From Streptomyces rhizosphaerihabitans (GTDB lineage Bacteria > Actinomycetota > Actinomycetes > Streptomycetales > Streptomycetaceae): DNA of 64,000 nt. Shown here piece by piece: positions 7,597 through 16,311 of this stretch. The notes beneath the pieces were generated by a model that ran no database searches, had not been told where the DNA came from, and saw nothing but the letters and a program-made list of their open reading frames with translations. How positions within the stretch are numbered: position 1 is the stretch's first letter; each line of letters starts with the position of its first letter. The stretch covers positions 124,001 to 188,000 of the forward strand of contig NZ_JAODTZ010000005.1 of NCBI RefSeq assembly GCF_025399795.1, written 5' to 3'. The position numbers and the translations under genes are program-made.

Positions 7597-8280
7597 TTGA
7601 ACTTCCTCACCATCGGTCACCGCGGAGTGATGGGTGTCGAACCCGAGAACACCCTCCGTTCCTTCATCGCCGCCCAGAACGCGGGCCTGGACCTGATCGA
7701 ACTCGATCTGCATCTGAGCAAGGACGGCGCCCTCGTCGTCATGCACGACGCCGAAGTGGACCGTACGACCGACGGCTCGGGGCCGATCGCCGACAAGACG
7801 CTCGCGGAGCTGCGCACGCTGGACGCGGGGCGCGGTGAGCGCGTCCCCGTCTTCGAGGAGGTCCTGGAAGCCGTCAGGACGCCGTTGCAGGCCGAGATCA
7901 AGGATGTCGCGGCGGCCAGGTCGCTGGCGGAGGTGATGCACCGGCACGACCTGGTCGGGCGGGTCGAGGTGTCGTCGTTCCACGACGAGGCCATCGCCGA
8001 GATCGCCCGGCTGGTGCCGGGGGTCCGCACCGCGCTGATCGCCAGCCGCTACGGCACCGATGTGGTGGACCGCGCCGTCGAGGTCGGCGCCGCGACCGTC
8101 TGCCTCAACATCCGCCGGCTGAGTCTGGAGGTCGTCGAACAGGCCCGCAAGGCCGACCTGCGGATCATCGGCTGGGTGGTGAACACCCAGGACCAGCTCC
8201 GGCTGGTACGCGCGCTGGAACTGGACGGCGCCACGACCGACTACCCCGAGATCAAGCGCACGGGCCGCTTCACGGCATAG
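7597..8280 (+). CDS. Glycerophosphodiester phosphodiesterase
   Basis: A 227-residue GDPD-family enzyme that hydrolyses glycerophosphodiesters to glycerol-3-phosphate and an alcohol. The metal and catalytic residues are in IGHRGVMG, EPENTLRSF, DLIELDLHLSKDG and VVMHD near the N-terminus, with QAEIK and GWVVN later in the barrel. TTG 7597 is chosen because GGAAG is 11 nt upstream and the barrel begins there (LNFLTIGHRG). No signal peptide is seen, so it is cytoplasmic. It is a single-gene unit. Confidence 0.9.
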   Translation: MNFLTIGHRGVMGVEPENTLRSFIAAQNAGLDLIELDLHLSKDGALVVMHDAEVDRTTDGSGPIADKTLAELRTLDAGRGERVPVFEEVLEAVRTPLQAEIKDVAAARSLAEVMHRHDLVGRVEVSSFHDEAIAEIARLVPGVRTALIASRYGTDVVDRAVEVGAATVCLNIRRLSLEVVEQARKADLRIIGWVVNTQDQLRLVRALELDGATTDYPEIKRTGRFTA

Positions 8281-8524
8281 GGCGCACGGCCGCTTCACGG
8301 CATCGCCGGAACGAAGCAGGCAGCGACACCGACGGGCCGCTCGGCCGACACCGGTCCGAGCGGCCCGGCCGATGCCCGGGGTCCACTGCCGTGGTCCACG
8401 GGAGGAGAGTCGCCCGCAGCGGACGCCGAGCAGCTCGGCGGCTGCCCGACCTGCCCCGCCGACGCGGCCCGCCGCGTGGTGCGGTCGTCAGCCGCCGTCG
8501 ATGCCCGGCCGCGGAGCAGGCGGC

Positions 8525-9067
8525 CTAGACGAGGGGCTTGACCAGCAGTTCGAAGCGCAGGTCGTCGCGCTGCGGGATGCCGAAGCGTTCGTCGCCGTAC
8601 GGGAACGGCGTCATCTGTCCGGTACGGCTGTAGCCGCGTCGCTCGTACCAGGCGATGAGGTCCTCGCGTACGGAGATCACGGTCATGTGCATCTCCGTGG
8701 CGCCCCACACCTCGCGGACCGTCCGCTCCGCCTCGGCGATGATCACCTTTCCGAGCCCGCCGCCCTGGAGCGCGGGGCTGACCGCGAACATGCCGAAGTA
8801 GGCGTGGTCGCCGCGGTGCTCCAGCTGGCAGCAGGCGACGACCGTGCCGTCCCGCTCCACGGTCAGGAGCCGGCTGTCGGGCGCCTCGATGACGGCGAGC
8901 ACCGCCTCGGCGTCGGTCCGCTGTCCCGCGAGGATGTCCGCCTCCGTGGTCCAGCCGGTCCGGCTGGAGTCCCCTCGGTACGCCGAATCGATCAGCGCGA
9001 CCAGGGCGTCCACATCGCTGTCGGCGGCGTCGCGGAAGGTCAGTTCGGTGGCGGCGGCGGTTTCCAT
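8525..9067 (-). CDS. GNAT family N-acetyltransferase
   Basis: The 180-residue protein has the acetyl-CoA binding motif A in FAVSPALQGGGLGKVIIAEAER (QGGGLGK near residue 102), preceded by the AYFGM strand. The C-terminal WYERRGYSRTG block is the usual motif B. The acceptor substrate is unknown. The gene is divergent from a VOC-family gene 69 bp away. Confidence 0.88.
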   Translation of the reverse strand: METAAATELTFRDAADSDVDALVALIDSAYRGDSSRTGWTTEADILAGQRTDAEAVLAVIEAPDSRLLTVERDGTVVACCQLEHRGDHAYFGMFAVSPALQGGGLGKVIIAEAERTVREVWGATEMHMTVISVREDLIAWYERRGYSRTGQMTPFPYGDERFGIPQRDDLRFELLVKPLV

Positions 9068-9136
9068 GGAGCGTTTCTCCGATCAGTGGCGCGGCTGGGC
9101 ACGCCCGAGCGTAACCCTCCCCTAGGCTCCGGGTGC

Positions 9137-9523
9137 ATGGTGCATGTACTGAGCAGCCGGACCCTTCTGCGCCCGACCGACCCGGAGCGCTCGCGCGCCT
9201 TCTACGGTGAGCGGCTCGGCCTGGCCGTCTACCGCGAGTTCGGTACGGGGCCCGAGCGCGGGACCGTCTACTTCCTCGGCGGCGGTTTCCTGGAGGTCGC
9301 CGGGCGGTCCGAGACCCCGCCCTCCCCCGCGCTGAAGCTGTGGCTCCAGGTCGCGGACATGGCGGCGGCCCACGAGGAGCTGACGGCCGCCGGTGTCGAG
9401 GTGGTGCGTGGGCCGGTGCGCGAGCCGTGGGGGCTGATCGAGATGTGGATCGCGGACCCCGACGGAACCGAAATCGTGATCGTCGAGATCCCGGCCGATC
9501 ATCCGTTGCGTCACCGGCCCTGA
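9137..9523 (+). CDS. VOC family protein (glyoxalase/bleomycin-resistance fold), single domain
   Basis: The 128-residue protein has two beta-alpha-beta-beta-beta modules: RTLLRPTDPERSRAFYGERLGL at the start and LWLQVADMAAAHEELTAAG in the middle, ending with WIADPDGTEIVIVE. The ATG at 9137 is followed at once by GTG. The fold covers metal-dependent dioxygenases, isomerases and drug-binding proteins, so no substrate can be named. Confidence 0.85.
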   Translation: MVHVLSSRTLLRPTDPERSRAFYGERLGLAVYREFGTGPERGTVYFLGGGFLEVAGRSETPPSPALKLWLQVADMAAAHEELTAAGVEVVRGPVREPWGLIEMWIADPDGTEIVIVEIPADHPLRHRP

Positions 9524-9775
9524 CGTCCGAGTGAGCCGAGCGTGGGGTCGGTCGCGGTAAGCGGTGCATACGGTGTCCGGCGCAGCATCGGGCGGGCACG
9601 GGCGGTCGGGTGCGGCGTCGGGTGGCCGCGCACGGCGTCGGCGGGCACGGCGTCGGCGCGGTCGGGCGGGCGCAGGCGGGCCGGCGTCGGCGCGGCGTCC
9701 AGAGGCTGCGTCCGGATGGCCGGTGCTCCGCGGCAGGCTTAGCGTGCTGAGGGGGCTCGCTGCGGAAGGAACCTC

Positions 9776-10540
9776 ATGAAGCTCGACAGGCCGGTGACCG
9801 GCGGACCCTGCTGGACGGAGCTGGGCACCAACGATCTGGAGGGCGCCAAGGGCTTCTACGCCGATCTGTTCGGCTGGCGCCCGGAGACGGACCCGCGTCA
9901 GGAGGCGGGCGGCTACACGGTCGCGCATCTCGGGGACGCGGCCGTCGCGGGAATCGCCCCGATCTACCAGGAGTCGCAGCCCGTCGCCTGGAACGTGTCG
10001 TTCGCCGCCATCGACGTGGACGCGACCGCGGCAGCCGTGCAGGCCGCCGGCGGTACTCTCGCCCTCGCCCCGATGGACGTGCTCGACATGGGCCGTTTCG
10101 CGGTCGCCTTCGACCCGGGCGGCGCCGCCTTCCAGATATGGCAGGCGCGGGCCTTCAACGGTGCGGGGCTGTTCAACGCGCCGGGCGCGCTCGGCTGGGT
10201 GGAACTCCTGACCAGGGCCCCCGACCGGGTGACCGAGTTCTATACGACCGTGTTCGGCTGGACCGTGAAGGCTTCGGAGTACTACCCGCAGTGGGGCATC
10301 GACGGCGCCGACTTCGGCGGCATGGTCACGATGGACGAGAACTTCGCGCACGAGGTTCCCTCGCACTGGCTGCCCTACTTCGCTGTCGAGGACGTGGACG
10401 ACACGGCGAACGCGGTCCTCATCGCGGACGGCCACCTGCTGATGGAACCCGTCTCGCAGCCCAACGGCCGACGCCTGGCGGTCGCGCGGGACCGCCAGGG
10501 CGCAGCCTTCGGGATCTACTCGGAGGGCGAGAAGGACTGA
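9776..10540 (+). CDS. VOC family protein with two tandem glyoxalase-like domains
   Basis: The 254-residue protein carries two full VOC domains, each with a [CV]WxEL-type strand: GGPCWTELGTNDLEGAKGFYADLFGW at residues 9-34 and LGWVELLTRAPDRVTEFYTTVFGW at about 138-161. The form with DLFGW/VFGW and DxxGAxFxIW ends is common in Streptomyces. GGAAGGA is about 6 nt before the ATG. Its substrate is unknown. The upstream 250 bp is low-complexity GGCGTCGGCG-rich DNA without a gene. Confidence 0.88.
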   Translation: MKLDRPVTGGPCWTELGTNDLEGAKGFYADLFGWRPETDPRQEAGGYTVAHLGDAAVAGIAPIYQESQPVAWNVSFAAIDVDATAAAVQAAGGTLALAPMDVLDMGRFAVAFDPGGAAFQIWQARAFNGAGLFNAPGALGWVELLTRAPDRVTEFYTTVFGWTVKASEYYPQWGIDGADFGGMVTMDENFAHEVPSHWLPYFAVEDVDDTANAVLIADGHLLMEPVSQPNGRRLAVARDRQGAAFGIYSEGEKD

Positions 10541-10567
10541 TCCGCCAGGACGGCGGTCCGGGCGGCG

Positions 10568-11179
10568 TCAGGCGCGCGGCAGTCGCAGCCGGCCTTCCAG
10601 TTGTCCGAGCAACTCACCCAGGAGTCGGGCAAGTTCATGCTGCCGTTCGCGGTCGATGCCGGACAGGACCCTTGTCTCGTAGGCGAGTTGATCGGGGAGG
10701 ACACCGTCGACCAGGTCGCGGCCTTCGTCGGTCAGCCGGACGTGCGCGACCCGGCGGTCACGGGTGTCACCTCGCCGCTCGACCAGGCCGCGCTCGGTCA
10801 GCTGCTTGAGCCGCTTGGTGACGGCGGCACCCGAGGAGAAGGTCTCGCGGGCGATCTCGCTCGGGGTCAGCTCGTGCCCGGTGCGGCGCAGCGTGCCGAG
10901 CACGTCGAACTCGGGGCGGGTGAGTCCGGCCCGGCGCAGCGGCGCGTCCTCGGCCTGCTGGAGGAGGGCGGCACAGCGGTTGACCCGCCCGATGACCTCC
11001 ATGGGCCCGGTGTCGAGATCCGGCCGCACCATTTCCCACTGGCGCACGACGGCCGCCACGGTGTCGACGGGAGCCGTGTCAGCAGGCGCCGTGTCAGCAG
11101 GCGCCGCCCGGTCCGACGCCGGGTCACCGTCCGGCTTCGGGTCGCCGTCCGCCGCTCTTCGCCCGTCCGCTGTCGTCAT
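10568..11179 (-). CDS. MarR family transcriptional regulator
   Basis: The 203-residue protein has an unusual Ala/Asp/Pro-rich N-terminal tail of about 40 residues with a repeated APADT unit, then a MarR winged helix: RAGLTRPEFDVLGTLRRTG, LTPSEIARETFSSGAAVTKRLKQL (recognition helix), GLVERRGDTRDRRVAHVRLT (wing). ATG 11179 overlaps the stop of the FUSC gene as ATGA, so the two are coupled. It probably represses the operon through the palindrome at 12840-12853. Confidence 0.9.
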   Translation of the reverse strand: MTTADGRRAADGDPKPDGDPASDRAAPADTAPADTAPVDTVAAVVRQWEMVRPDLDTGPMEVIGRVNRCAALLQQAEDAPLRRAGLTRPEFDVLGTLRRTGHELTPSEIARETFSSGAAVTKRLKQLTERGLVERRGDTRDRRVAHVRLTDEGRDLVDGVLPDQLAYETRVLSGIDRERQHELARLLGELLGQLEGRLRLPRA

Positions 11180-12819
11180 GCCTGTGCGCCTTCCCAGCAG
11201 TGCAGTCCCTGGCGTCGTACCGTCGCCGCGAGCGTACGGTGTCCGGCCTGCTCGGCCCGTGTCACCCGCTCCTCCGGCAGGGCGCGCCGCCACCATTCGC
11301 CGGCCGCGGCGTCGGCGGCGGAGCGCAGGTCCACGACGGCCGCGGACAGACCCCGGCGGGCGGACTCCAGGGCGCCGGACTCCGGATGCTCCTCGGCGAG
11401 CAGTCCGGCCGCGTGTTCCCGGGCCCGCCCCACCGCAAAGAGCGCCGCTTCGATGCGGTCACCGGCCCGCCGGTTCGTCACGGCGACCGCGGCGGCAAAG
11501 CCGACCAGCGCGCCCACGAGGGTGTCCAGGACCCGGTCGGCGATCAGTTCCCCGGACTGCTGGGAGTGCGCGAACTCGGTGATCAGCAGGGCCATGGGGG
11601 TCACGCAGACGCTGCCGAGCCAGTAGTTGCGGCCGATCAGTGCCTCGGCGCCGAAGTTCAGGGCGAGGCAGCACAGGACGAGGGCCGCCTGACCGACGTG
11701 GGCGAGCGGGGCGAGGACGGCAAAGGCCAGCACGCCGACCAGGTTGCCGACCACGCGCTGAACACCCCGGCTCCAGGTCAGGGTGACGTTGGCCTGGTAG
11801 AGGGAGGCGGCGGTGACCAGTGCCCAGTACGGGCGGCCGACGCCGAGCGCGAGCGAGACGTATCCGGCGAGGGCGCAGCCGAGCGCGGTCCGCAGGGCGA
11901 TGGGGGCGAGCGGGCCGAGGCGGTGGAGCAGCGGCCGTTCCCCGAAGGCGAGCGCGGCCTCGACACCGAGGAGTTCGTCCGCGGCGTCCCCGAGGCCGTC
12001 GGGGCGCGGGACTGGTCCGCTGCCGGAGAGATCGCGGGCCCAGCCGCGCAACCGCGCGGGGTCCGTGTCGGCGGGTGCCGCGAGCGCGACCTCGGCCCGT
12101 ACGACGAGTCGTTCGAGGGCACGGCGGGGCGCGGAGCGGGCTCCCGTGGACAGCAGCGACTGCCAGGCGGTGTGTACGGCGGCCGCCGCGGCGGCGCGGG
12201 CACGGGTGTCGTCCGGCGCCCCGACGGACACCGCCGCGGCGTTCAGGGCGGACGCGGTGGCACGCCGCTCCGGGCCGTGCGGGCGTACGAGTCCGGGGGC
12301 CATGCCGACGATCCAGGCCCAGGCTCCCGCCACCGCGCCCAGCGCGAGGTGGCCCGGCACCTGGCCGAGGCTCTGCGGTACGAACAGGGACGCCGAACTG
12401 ATGAAGGCGAGGACCACGTGTCCCGGCGGGCCGACGCGTGTGGCGTCGCACAGGGTCTTCTGAACCGCGGCCAGCAGCGCGCCGACCGTGACCAGCACGA
12501 CGGCGTTCGTGGTGAGCGAGGCCGTGACGAGGGCGACGGCGAGTCCGCCGAGCATCCCGGCCACCACCCAGGCGAGGGCGCGGGCCCGGGCGGCGTACGG
12601 ACGATTGTGGGCGTAGAGCGCGCAGAGCGACCCGGCCATGGTGTACATCGCCAGGTCCAGCCGGCCGAGCGCCAGCAGCGTCAGATTCGGTGGGGCGACC
12701 GCGACGACGACGCTCAGGGCGGGCTTGAACCAGATGTCGGAGGGCCTGCCGAGGCGCAGTGCACCGGCCAGCGGAAGCCGGCGTGCACGCGAGGGGACGG
12801 AAGGGGTCGCACTGCTCAT
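11176..12819 (-). CDS. FUSC family membrane protein (aromatic-acid-exporter-like)
   Basis: The 547-residue membrane protein has two hydrophobic bundles, about residues 30-180 and 310-430, separated by a cytoplasmic helical region and followed by a second one. This is the plan of FUSC/AaeB/YccS-type exporters. The second bundle contains GRPYWALVTAASLYQANVTLTWSRGVQRVVGN, close to the family's conserved WALLT...RxxGT block. It heads an operon with a MarR regulator, as for an exporter induced by its substrate. Confidence 0.85.
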   Translation of the reverse strand: MSSATPSVPSRARRLPLAGALRLGRPSDIWFKPALSVVVAVAPPNLTLLALGRLDLAMYTMAGSLCALYAHNRPYAARARALAWVVAGMLGGLAVALVTASLTTNAVVLVTVGALLAAVQKTLCDATRVGPPGHVVLAFISSASLFVPQSLGQVPGHLALGAVAGAWAWIVGMAPGLVRPHGPERRATASALNAAAVSVGAPDDTRARAAAAAAVHTAWQSLLSTGARSAPRRALERLVVRAEVALAAPADTDPARLRGWARDLSGSGPVPRPDGLGDAADELLGVEAALAFGERPLLHRLGPLAPIALRTALGCALAGYVSLALGVGRPYWALVTAASLYQANVTLTWSRGVQRVVGNLVGVLAFAVLAPLAHVGQAALVLCCLALNFGAEALIGRNYWLGSVCVTPMALLITEFAHSQQSGELIADRVLDTLVGALVGFAAAVAVTNRRAGDRIEAALFAVGRAREHAAGLLAEEHPESGALESARRGLSAAVVDLRSAADAAAGEWWRRALPEERVTRAEQAGHRTLAATVRRQGLHCWEGAQA

Positions 12820-12839
12820 GGCTACAACCTTAGCAGGTG

Positions 12840-12853
12840 TTTTACTTGTAAAA
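12840..12853. promoter_or_regulatory. MarR-type operator before the FUSC-MarR operon
   Basis: TTTTAC TT GTAAAA is a perfect 6-2-6 palindrome in an AT-rich island of otherwise GC-rich DNA, 21 bp upstream of the FUSC start. Its size and place fit autoregulation by the MarR protein in the same operon. Confidence 0.6.
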
Positions 12854-13052
12854 GATTATCTCGGCGCCGCTCCCACCTGCCGTGCACTCCCGCACGCTCC
12901 CCCTCGTACACCCTTGCGCTCGTATGCGCTCCAGCCACCCGGGGCATGTCCTGACCGACTGTCCGATGTCCGGCACCGCTGCCCGGCACCATCTGCCCGG
13001 CATCGCGTGTCCCGCATCGCGTGTCCGACATCGTCGAGCGGGGAGGTACGCG

Positions 13053-13601
13053 GTGCACGGACCGGCTTCACCCGGCTGGCTGCTCGTCGCGCTGTGCGCG
13101 GCGACCGGGGCCTACTGCCTGCTGCGGATGCGCAGCCCGGTCGAGGAACAGCGCCGCACCGCGGGCGGCGAGGCGCTCATGGGGTTCGGCATGGCCGCGA
13201 TGGCCGTACCGGCGGCCGTGGTGACCCCGCCGCGCTGGGCCTGGATCGCCTGCGCGGTCGTTTTCGGCGTCACCGCGCTGCGCGCGCTCGGGACGGCCGG
13301 CAGCGGCCCGCACCATCTGCACCATCTGATGGGCACCTCCGCGATGGTCTACATGGCGGCGGTGATGACCGCCTCCCCGTCCCACCACGTCCACGGCGGC
13401 GCAGGCGTCCCGGTCATCACCGGAGTGCTCCTGCTCTACTTCGCCGGCTACGTACTCCGCTCGGGCATCCGCCTCCTGCCCCTGGCCGTCGCGTCGGGAG
13501 CGACCCCACGCACCGTCGGCTGGGGCGACCGCCCCGAACTCTCCCAGGCCTGCCGCCTGTCGATGGGAATCGCGATGCTGGCGATGCTGGTCACGCTCTG
13601 A
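13053..13601 (+). CDS. DUF5134 family membrane protein
   Basis: The 182-residue protein has about five membrane segments and the family features EEQRRTAGGEALMGFGMAAMA and a His-rich loop GPHHLHHLMGTSAMVYMA. GTG 13053 is chosen because GGGGAGG lies 7 nt upstream. In Streptomyces DUF5134 genes commonly adjoin an M56 peptidase gene, as here. The His-rich loop could bind a metal, but no function is established. Confidence 0.82.
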   Translation: MHGPASPGWLLVALCAATGAYCLLRMRSPVEEQRRTAGGEALMGFGMAAMAVPAAVVTPPRWAWIACAVVFGVTALRALGTAGSGPHHLHHLMGTSAMVYMAAVMTASPSHHVHGGAGVPVITGVLLLYFAGYVLRSGIRLLPLAVASGATPRTVGWGDRPELSQACRLSMGIAMLAMLVTL

Positions 13602-13757
13602 CGTACGGGCGTCGATGCCGCGCCCGGGAAACCCGGTCGGGCGCCGAAGCCGGGAGCGCCGGGAAAGGAACCTCGGGCGCGCCGCGAAACCGTGGTGTAC
13701 GTCACTTGGGGTCGTTGCCCGTATCCAGCGGCGAGCCCCGCTCATAGGCTTCGGGCC

Positions 13758-14693
13758 ATGATGGTCCCCGCGGCACTGTTGCTGCTCGGCGCCCTGGCCT
13801 CCGTGGTCGCTCCAGGACTGCTCGCACGGGCGGACTGGCCGGACCGGGAGCCGGTGGTCGCCCTGTGGGTGTGGCAATGCGTGGTGGCGGCCGTCCTGCT
13901 GTGCTGCGCCCTGTCGATGACGCTCAGCGCGTCCGCCGCCTGGGTGGCCGTCCGCGGCCATGTATTCGACGGCGCACCGGCATCGGTCGTGGACGCCTAC
14001 ACGCCGAGTGCGGGGAGCCCGTGGGCCGCCACCACGGCCGTGGTACTCGCGTGCGGTGGCGCCTGGACCGCGGCGATGCTGGCGCGCGAGATCGTGCGGG
14101 CGCGGCTGCGCCGTCGGCAGAGCAGGTCCGAACTCCTGGTGCGCGCACCGCTGTTGCCCGGCGAGGAGCCCGGAGCCGATCGTCTCGTCGTCCTGGAGGG
14201 GGAGCGCCCCGACGCCTGGTGGCTGCCCGGAGCCGCTCCCCGACTGGTCATCACCACCGCCGCGTTGCGCCGTCTCAAGGGGCGCCGATTGGATGCCGTA
14301 CTCGCTCATGAGCAGGGGCATGCGCGGGCCCGGCACGACTGGTTGCTGCACTGTTCGGCCGCGCTGGCCAACGGGTTTCCGCAGGTACCCGTGTTCGCCG
14401 CGTTCCGCGACGAGATGCACCGGCTGGTCGAACTCGCCGCCGACGACGTGGCGTCACGTCGCTTCGGCCGGCTCACGATCGCTCTCGCGCTGGTCGAACT
14501 CAACGAGGACCGGGGCGTGTTCGGACCCTGCCCGACCCCGGGCGCGCACGTCCCGCAGCGCGTCGACCGACTCCTCACTCCCCGGGACCGGCTCACGGCC
14601 GCCCACCGGCTGCGGCTGACGGCGGCGGCCGCGCTGGTACCCGTGGTACCGGTCCTCGTGGCGTTCGTACCGGGGTTGCGGGCGCTGGGCTAG
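13758..14693 (+). CDS. M56 family metallopeptidase (BlaR1/MecR1-like, no sensor domain)
   Basis: The 311-residue membrane protein has about four transmembrane segments and a zinc-peptidase core: VLAHEQGHARARHDW carries HExxH near residue 182, and VELAADDVA has the third-ligand acidic residue. M56 members clip a BlaI-type repressor, but no blaI gene is adjacent here. ATG 13758 and 13761 are adjacent alternatives. It follows the DUF5134 gene at 156 bp. Confidence 0.88.
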   Translation: MMVPAALLLLGALASVVAPGLLARADWPDREPVVALWVWQCVVAAVLLCCALSMTLSASAAWVAVRGHVFDGAPASVVDAYTPSAGSPWAATTAVVLACGGAWTAAMLAREIVRARLRRRQSRSELLVRAPLLPGEEPGADRLVVLEGERPDAWWLPGAAPRLVITTAALRRLKGRRLDAVLAHEQGHARARHDWLLHCSAALANGFPQVPVFAAFRDEMHRLVELAADDVASRRFGRLTIALALVELNEDRGVFGPCPTPGAHVPQRVDRLLTPRDRLTAAHRLRLTAAAALVPVVPVLVAFVPGLRALG

Positions 14694-14889
14694 CCCGGGG
14701 CAAGCCACCAATGGTGCGGAGCCACCGGCCCGTTCGTCTGTGCCGGGGCATCCGTGCGGCTTCGCCGGAGCCGGGGCACCCGCGCTTCGGTGGGTCGTCG
14801 GTGCCGTACCACGGTCGGTTTCTCCGGGGACGGAGCGGACGGGCAAGATCGCCTTGACCGGTGAGGGTGCGCCACGAAGGATTCCCCTC

Positions 14890-15588
14890 ATGACCGTCAA
14901 AGGTGTGCTCTTCGACTTTTCCGGGACCCTCTTCCGCGTGGAGGCAACGGAATCATGGCTGCGCGCAGTACTCGCGGAGACCGGTCACACGCTCCCGGAA
15001 CCGGAGTTGGCCGAGAAGGCACAGGCCCTGGAGGAGGTGGGCGCGCTCGCGGGCGGTGCCCGGCCGGTGCTGCCGGTGCCGGCGCGTCTCGCCGACGTGT
15101 GGGAGGCCCGCGACCGGAGTGCCGAGCAGCACAGGGCCGCGTTCACCGGTCTCTCGCGGCAGGTGTCGCTGCCCGATCCAGGTCTCCACGACGCGCTCTA
15201 CGACCGCCATATGACACCCGCCGCCTGGAAGCCCTATCCCGACGCCGCCGAGGTGCTCGGCGCGCTGCGCGGGAGAGGTCTCGCTGTCGGCGTGGTCAGC
15301 AATATCGGCTGGGACCCGCGGCCGGTCTTCCGCGAGCACGGTCTGGACCCGTATGTCGGAACGTACGTCCTGTCGTACGAACACGGGATCCAGAAACCGG
15401 ATCCGCGGCTCTTCACGATCGCCTGCGCCGAACTCGGCGTCCCCCCGGAAGACACCCTGATGGTCGGCGACGACCGAAGGGCGGACGGTGGTGCGGCTGC
15501 CCTGGGCTGCGCGGTGCACTTCGTGGACCATCTGCCGGTGGCGGACCGCCCGGACGGACTGCGGCCGGTACTGGACCTGGCGGACTGA
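14890..15588 (+). CDS. HAD family hydrolase with Ser in the DxD motif
   Basis: The 232-residue protein has a HAD fold with motif I VLFDFSGTLF, motif II VVSNIGW, motif III lysine in IQKPDPRLF and motif IV VGDDRRADGGAA. The second Asp of the canonical DxDGT motif is Ser, a substitution also seen in haloacid-dehalogenase-like branches and in some Streptomyces homologues. Activity as a phosphatase is thus less certain. It is a single-gene unit convergent with the DUF2630 gene. Confidence 0.85.
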   Translation: MTVKGVLFDFSGTLFRVEATESWLRAVLAETGHTLPEPELAEKAQALEEVGALAGGARPVLPVPARLADVWEARDRSAEQHRAAFTGLSRQVSLPDPGLHDALYDRHMTPAAWKPYPDAAEVLGALRGRGLAVGVVSNIGWDPRPVFREHGLDPYVGTYVLSYEHGIQKPDPRLFTIACAELGVPPEDTLMVGDDRRADGGAAALGCAVHFVDHLPVADRPDGLRPVLDLAD

Positions 15589-15606
15589 CCGCCGGGACCG
15601 CGGACG

Positions 15607-15852
15607 TCAACCCTGGTAGCCCTCGACCTGCGAGGACGGACGCACCTGTGCGTCGTCCGGGTTCTCGCCGAACTCGGACTTCGCGCGCCGCTGTCGCAGC
15701 AGGTCCCAGCACTGGTCGAGTTCGCGCTCCAGTTGCCCGAGTCGCGCGTGCTCCGTGGCGCCGTCGATCTGCCCGGCCGCCAGCGCCTCGCGCAGCCGCC
15801 GCTCGTCGTCCACCATCGATGTGATCCTGGCCAGGATCTGCTCCTGCTCCAT
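15607..15852 (-). CDS. DUF2630 family protein
   Basis: An 81-residue, highly charged, helical protein beginning MEQEQILARITSMVDDERRL, with LRQRRAKSEFGENPDDA near the end; both blocks are typical of DUF2630. It is probably a coiled-coil or helical-hairpin protein. Its function is unknown. The start lies just downstream of a GGAGG-type site. Confidence 0.88.
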   Translation of the reverse strand: MEQEQILARITSMVDDERRLREALAAGQIDGATEHARLGQLERELDQCWDLLRQRRAKSEFGENPDDAQVRPSSQVEGYQG

Positions 15853-15960
15853 GTCCGTATGCCTCCTCTGGGCTCCAGGCCACTCTAAGGAGGACTCGGG
15901 ACGTCTGCGAGCGATGGGAAACGGTCCCGGGCGACCGTGCGCCGATCCGCAGGACCACTG

Positions 15961-16056
15961 ATCCGTACGTCCTTGAATCCATACGCCCTTGAATCAGTAC
16001 GTCCTCGGATCCGCACGCCCTCGGATCCGCGCACCTTCGTATCCATACGCCCGGCC
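15961..16056. repeat. Six head-to-tail copies of a 16-bp repeat
   Basis: A 16-bp unit of the form ATCCRYACGYCCTYGR is repeated six times without spacers, beginning at 15961, 15977, 15993, 16009, 16025 and 16041. The copies differ at a few positions. They lie in the 458-bp gene-free stretch between the DUF2630 and TetR genes, which otherwise holds only the TetR promoter. No coding potential is convincing here. Confidence 0.8.
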
Positions 16057-16272
16057 CTGGGCGATCCCCTCTGGCGCCCCGGCGCACACGGACAACGTAC
16101 GAACATCCGGTCGACCCAGAAGTAACACGCAGCCCGAGGACGGCCACCGGTCGAACGACGCTCCCCCGGCGCCGGCTGCCGCGCGTCCGACCTGAGGCGA
16201 TCCCCCGCGTCGCCCCAGGTCGGCGGCAGCCCGGAACCGACCCGCGAAGGGGCTGGGTCCGGACGCGTTGAG

Positions 16273-16297
16273 TATAGTTGGCTGACAGCCAGTCAAC
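16273..16297 (+). promoter_or_regulatory. TetR promoter -10 box overlapping a palindromic operator
   Basis: A -10-like TATAGT (16273-16278) overlaps a 21-bp imperfect palindrome at 16277-16297: GTTG, CTG and C on one side pair with G, CAG and CAAC on the other, 8 of 10 positions. It lies 15 bp before the TetR start codon, so autorepression is likely. Confidence 0.6.
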
Positions 16298-16311
16298 GCA
16301 GGAGTTACAGC

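Noticed and set aside
16271..16297. Minus-strand promoter TTGACT/TATACT in the TetR operator
   Set aside because: Spacing is only 14 nt, too short for a usual sigma-70-type promoter.
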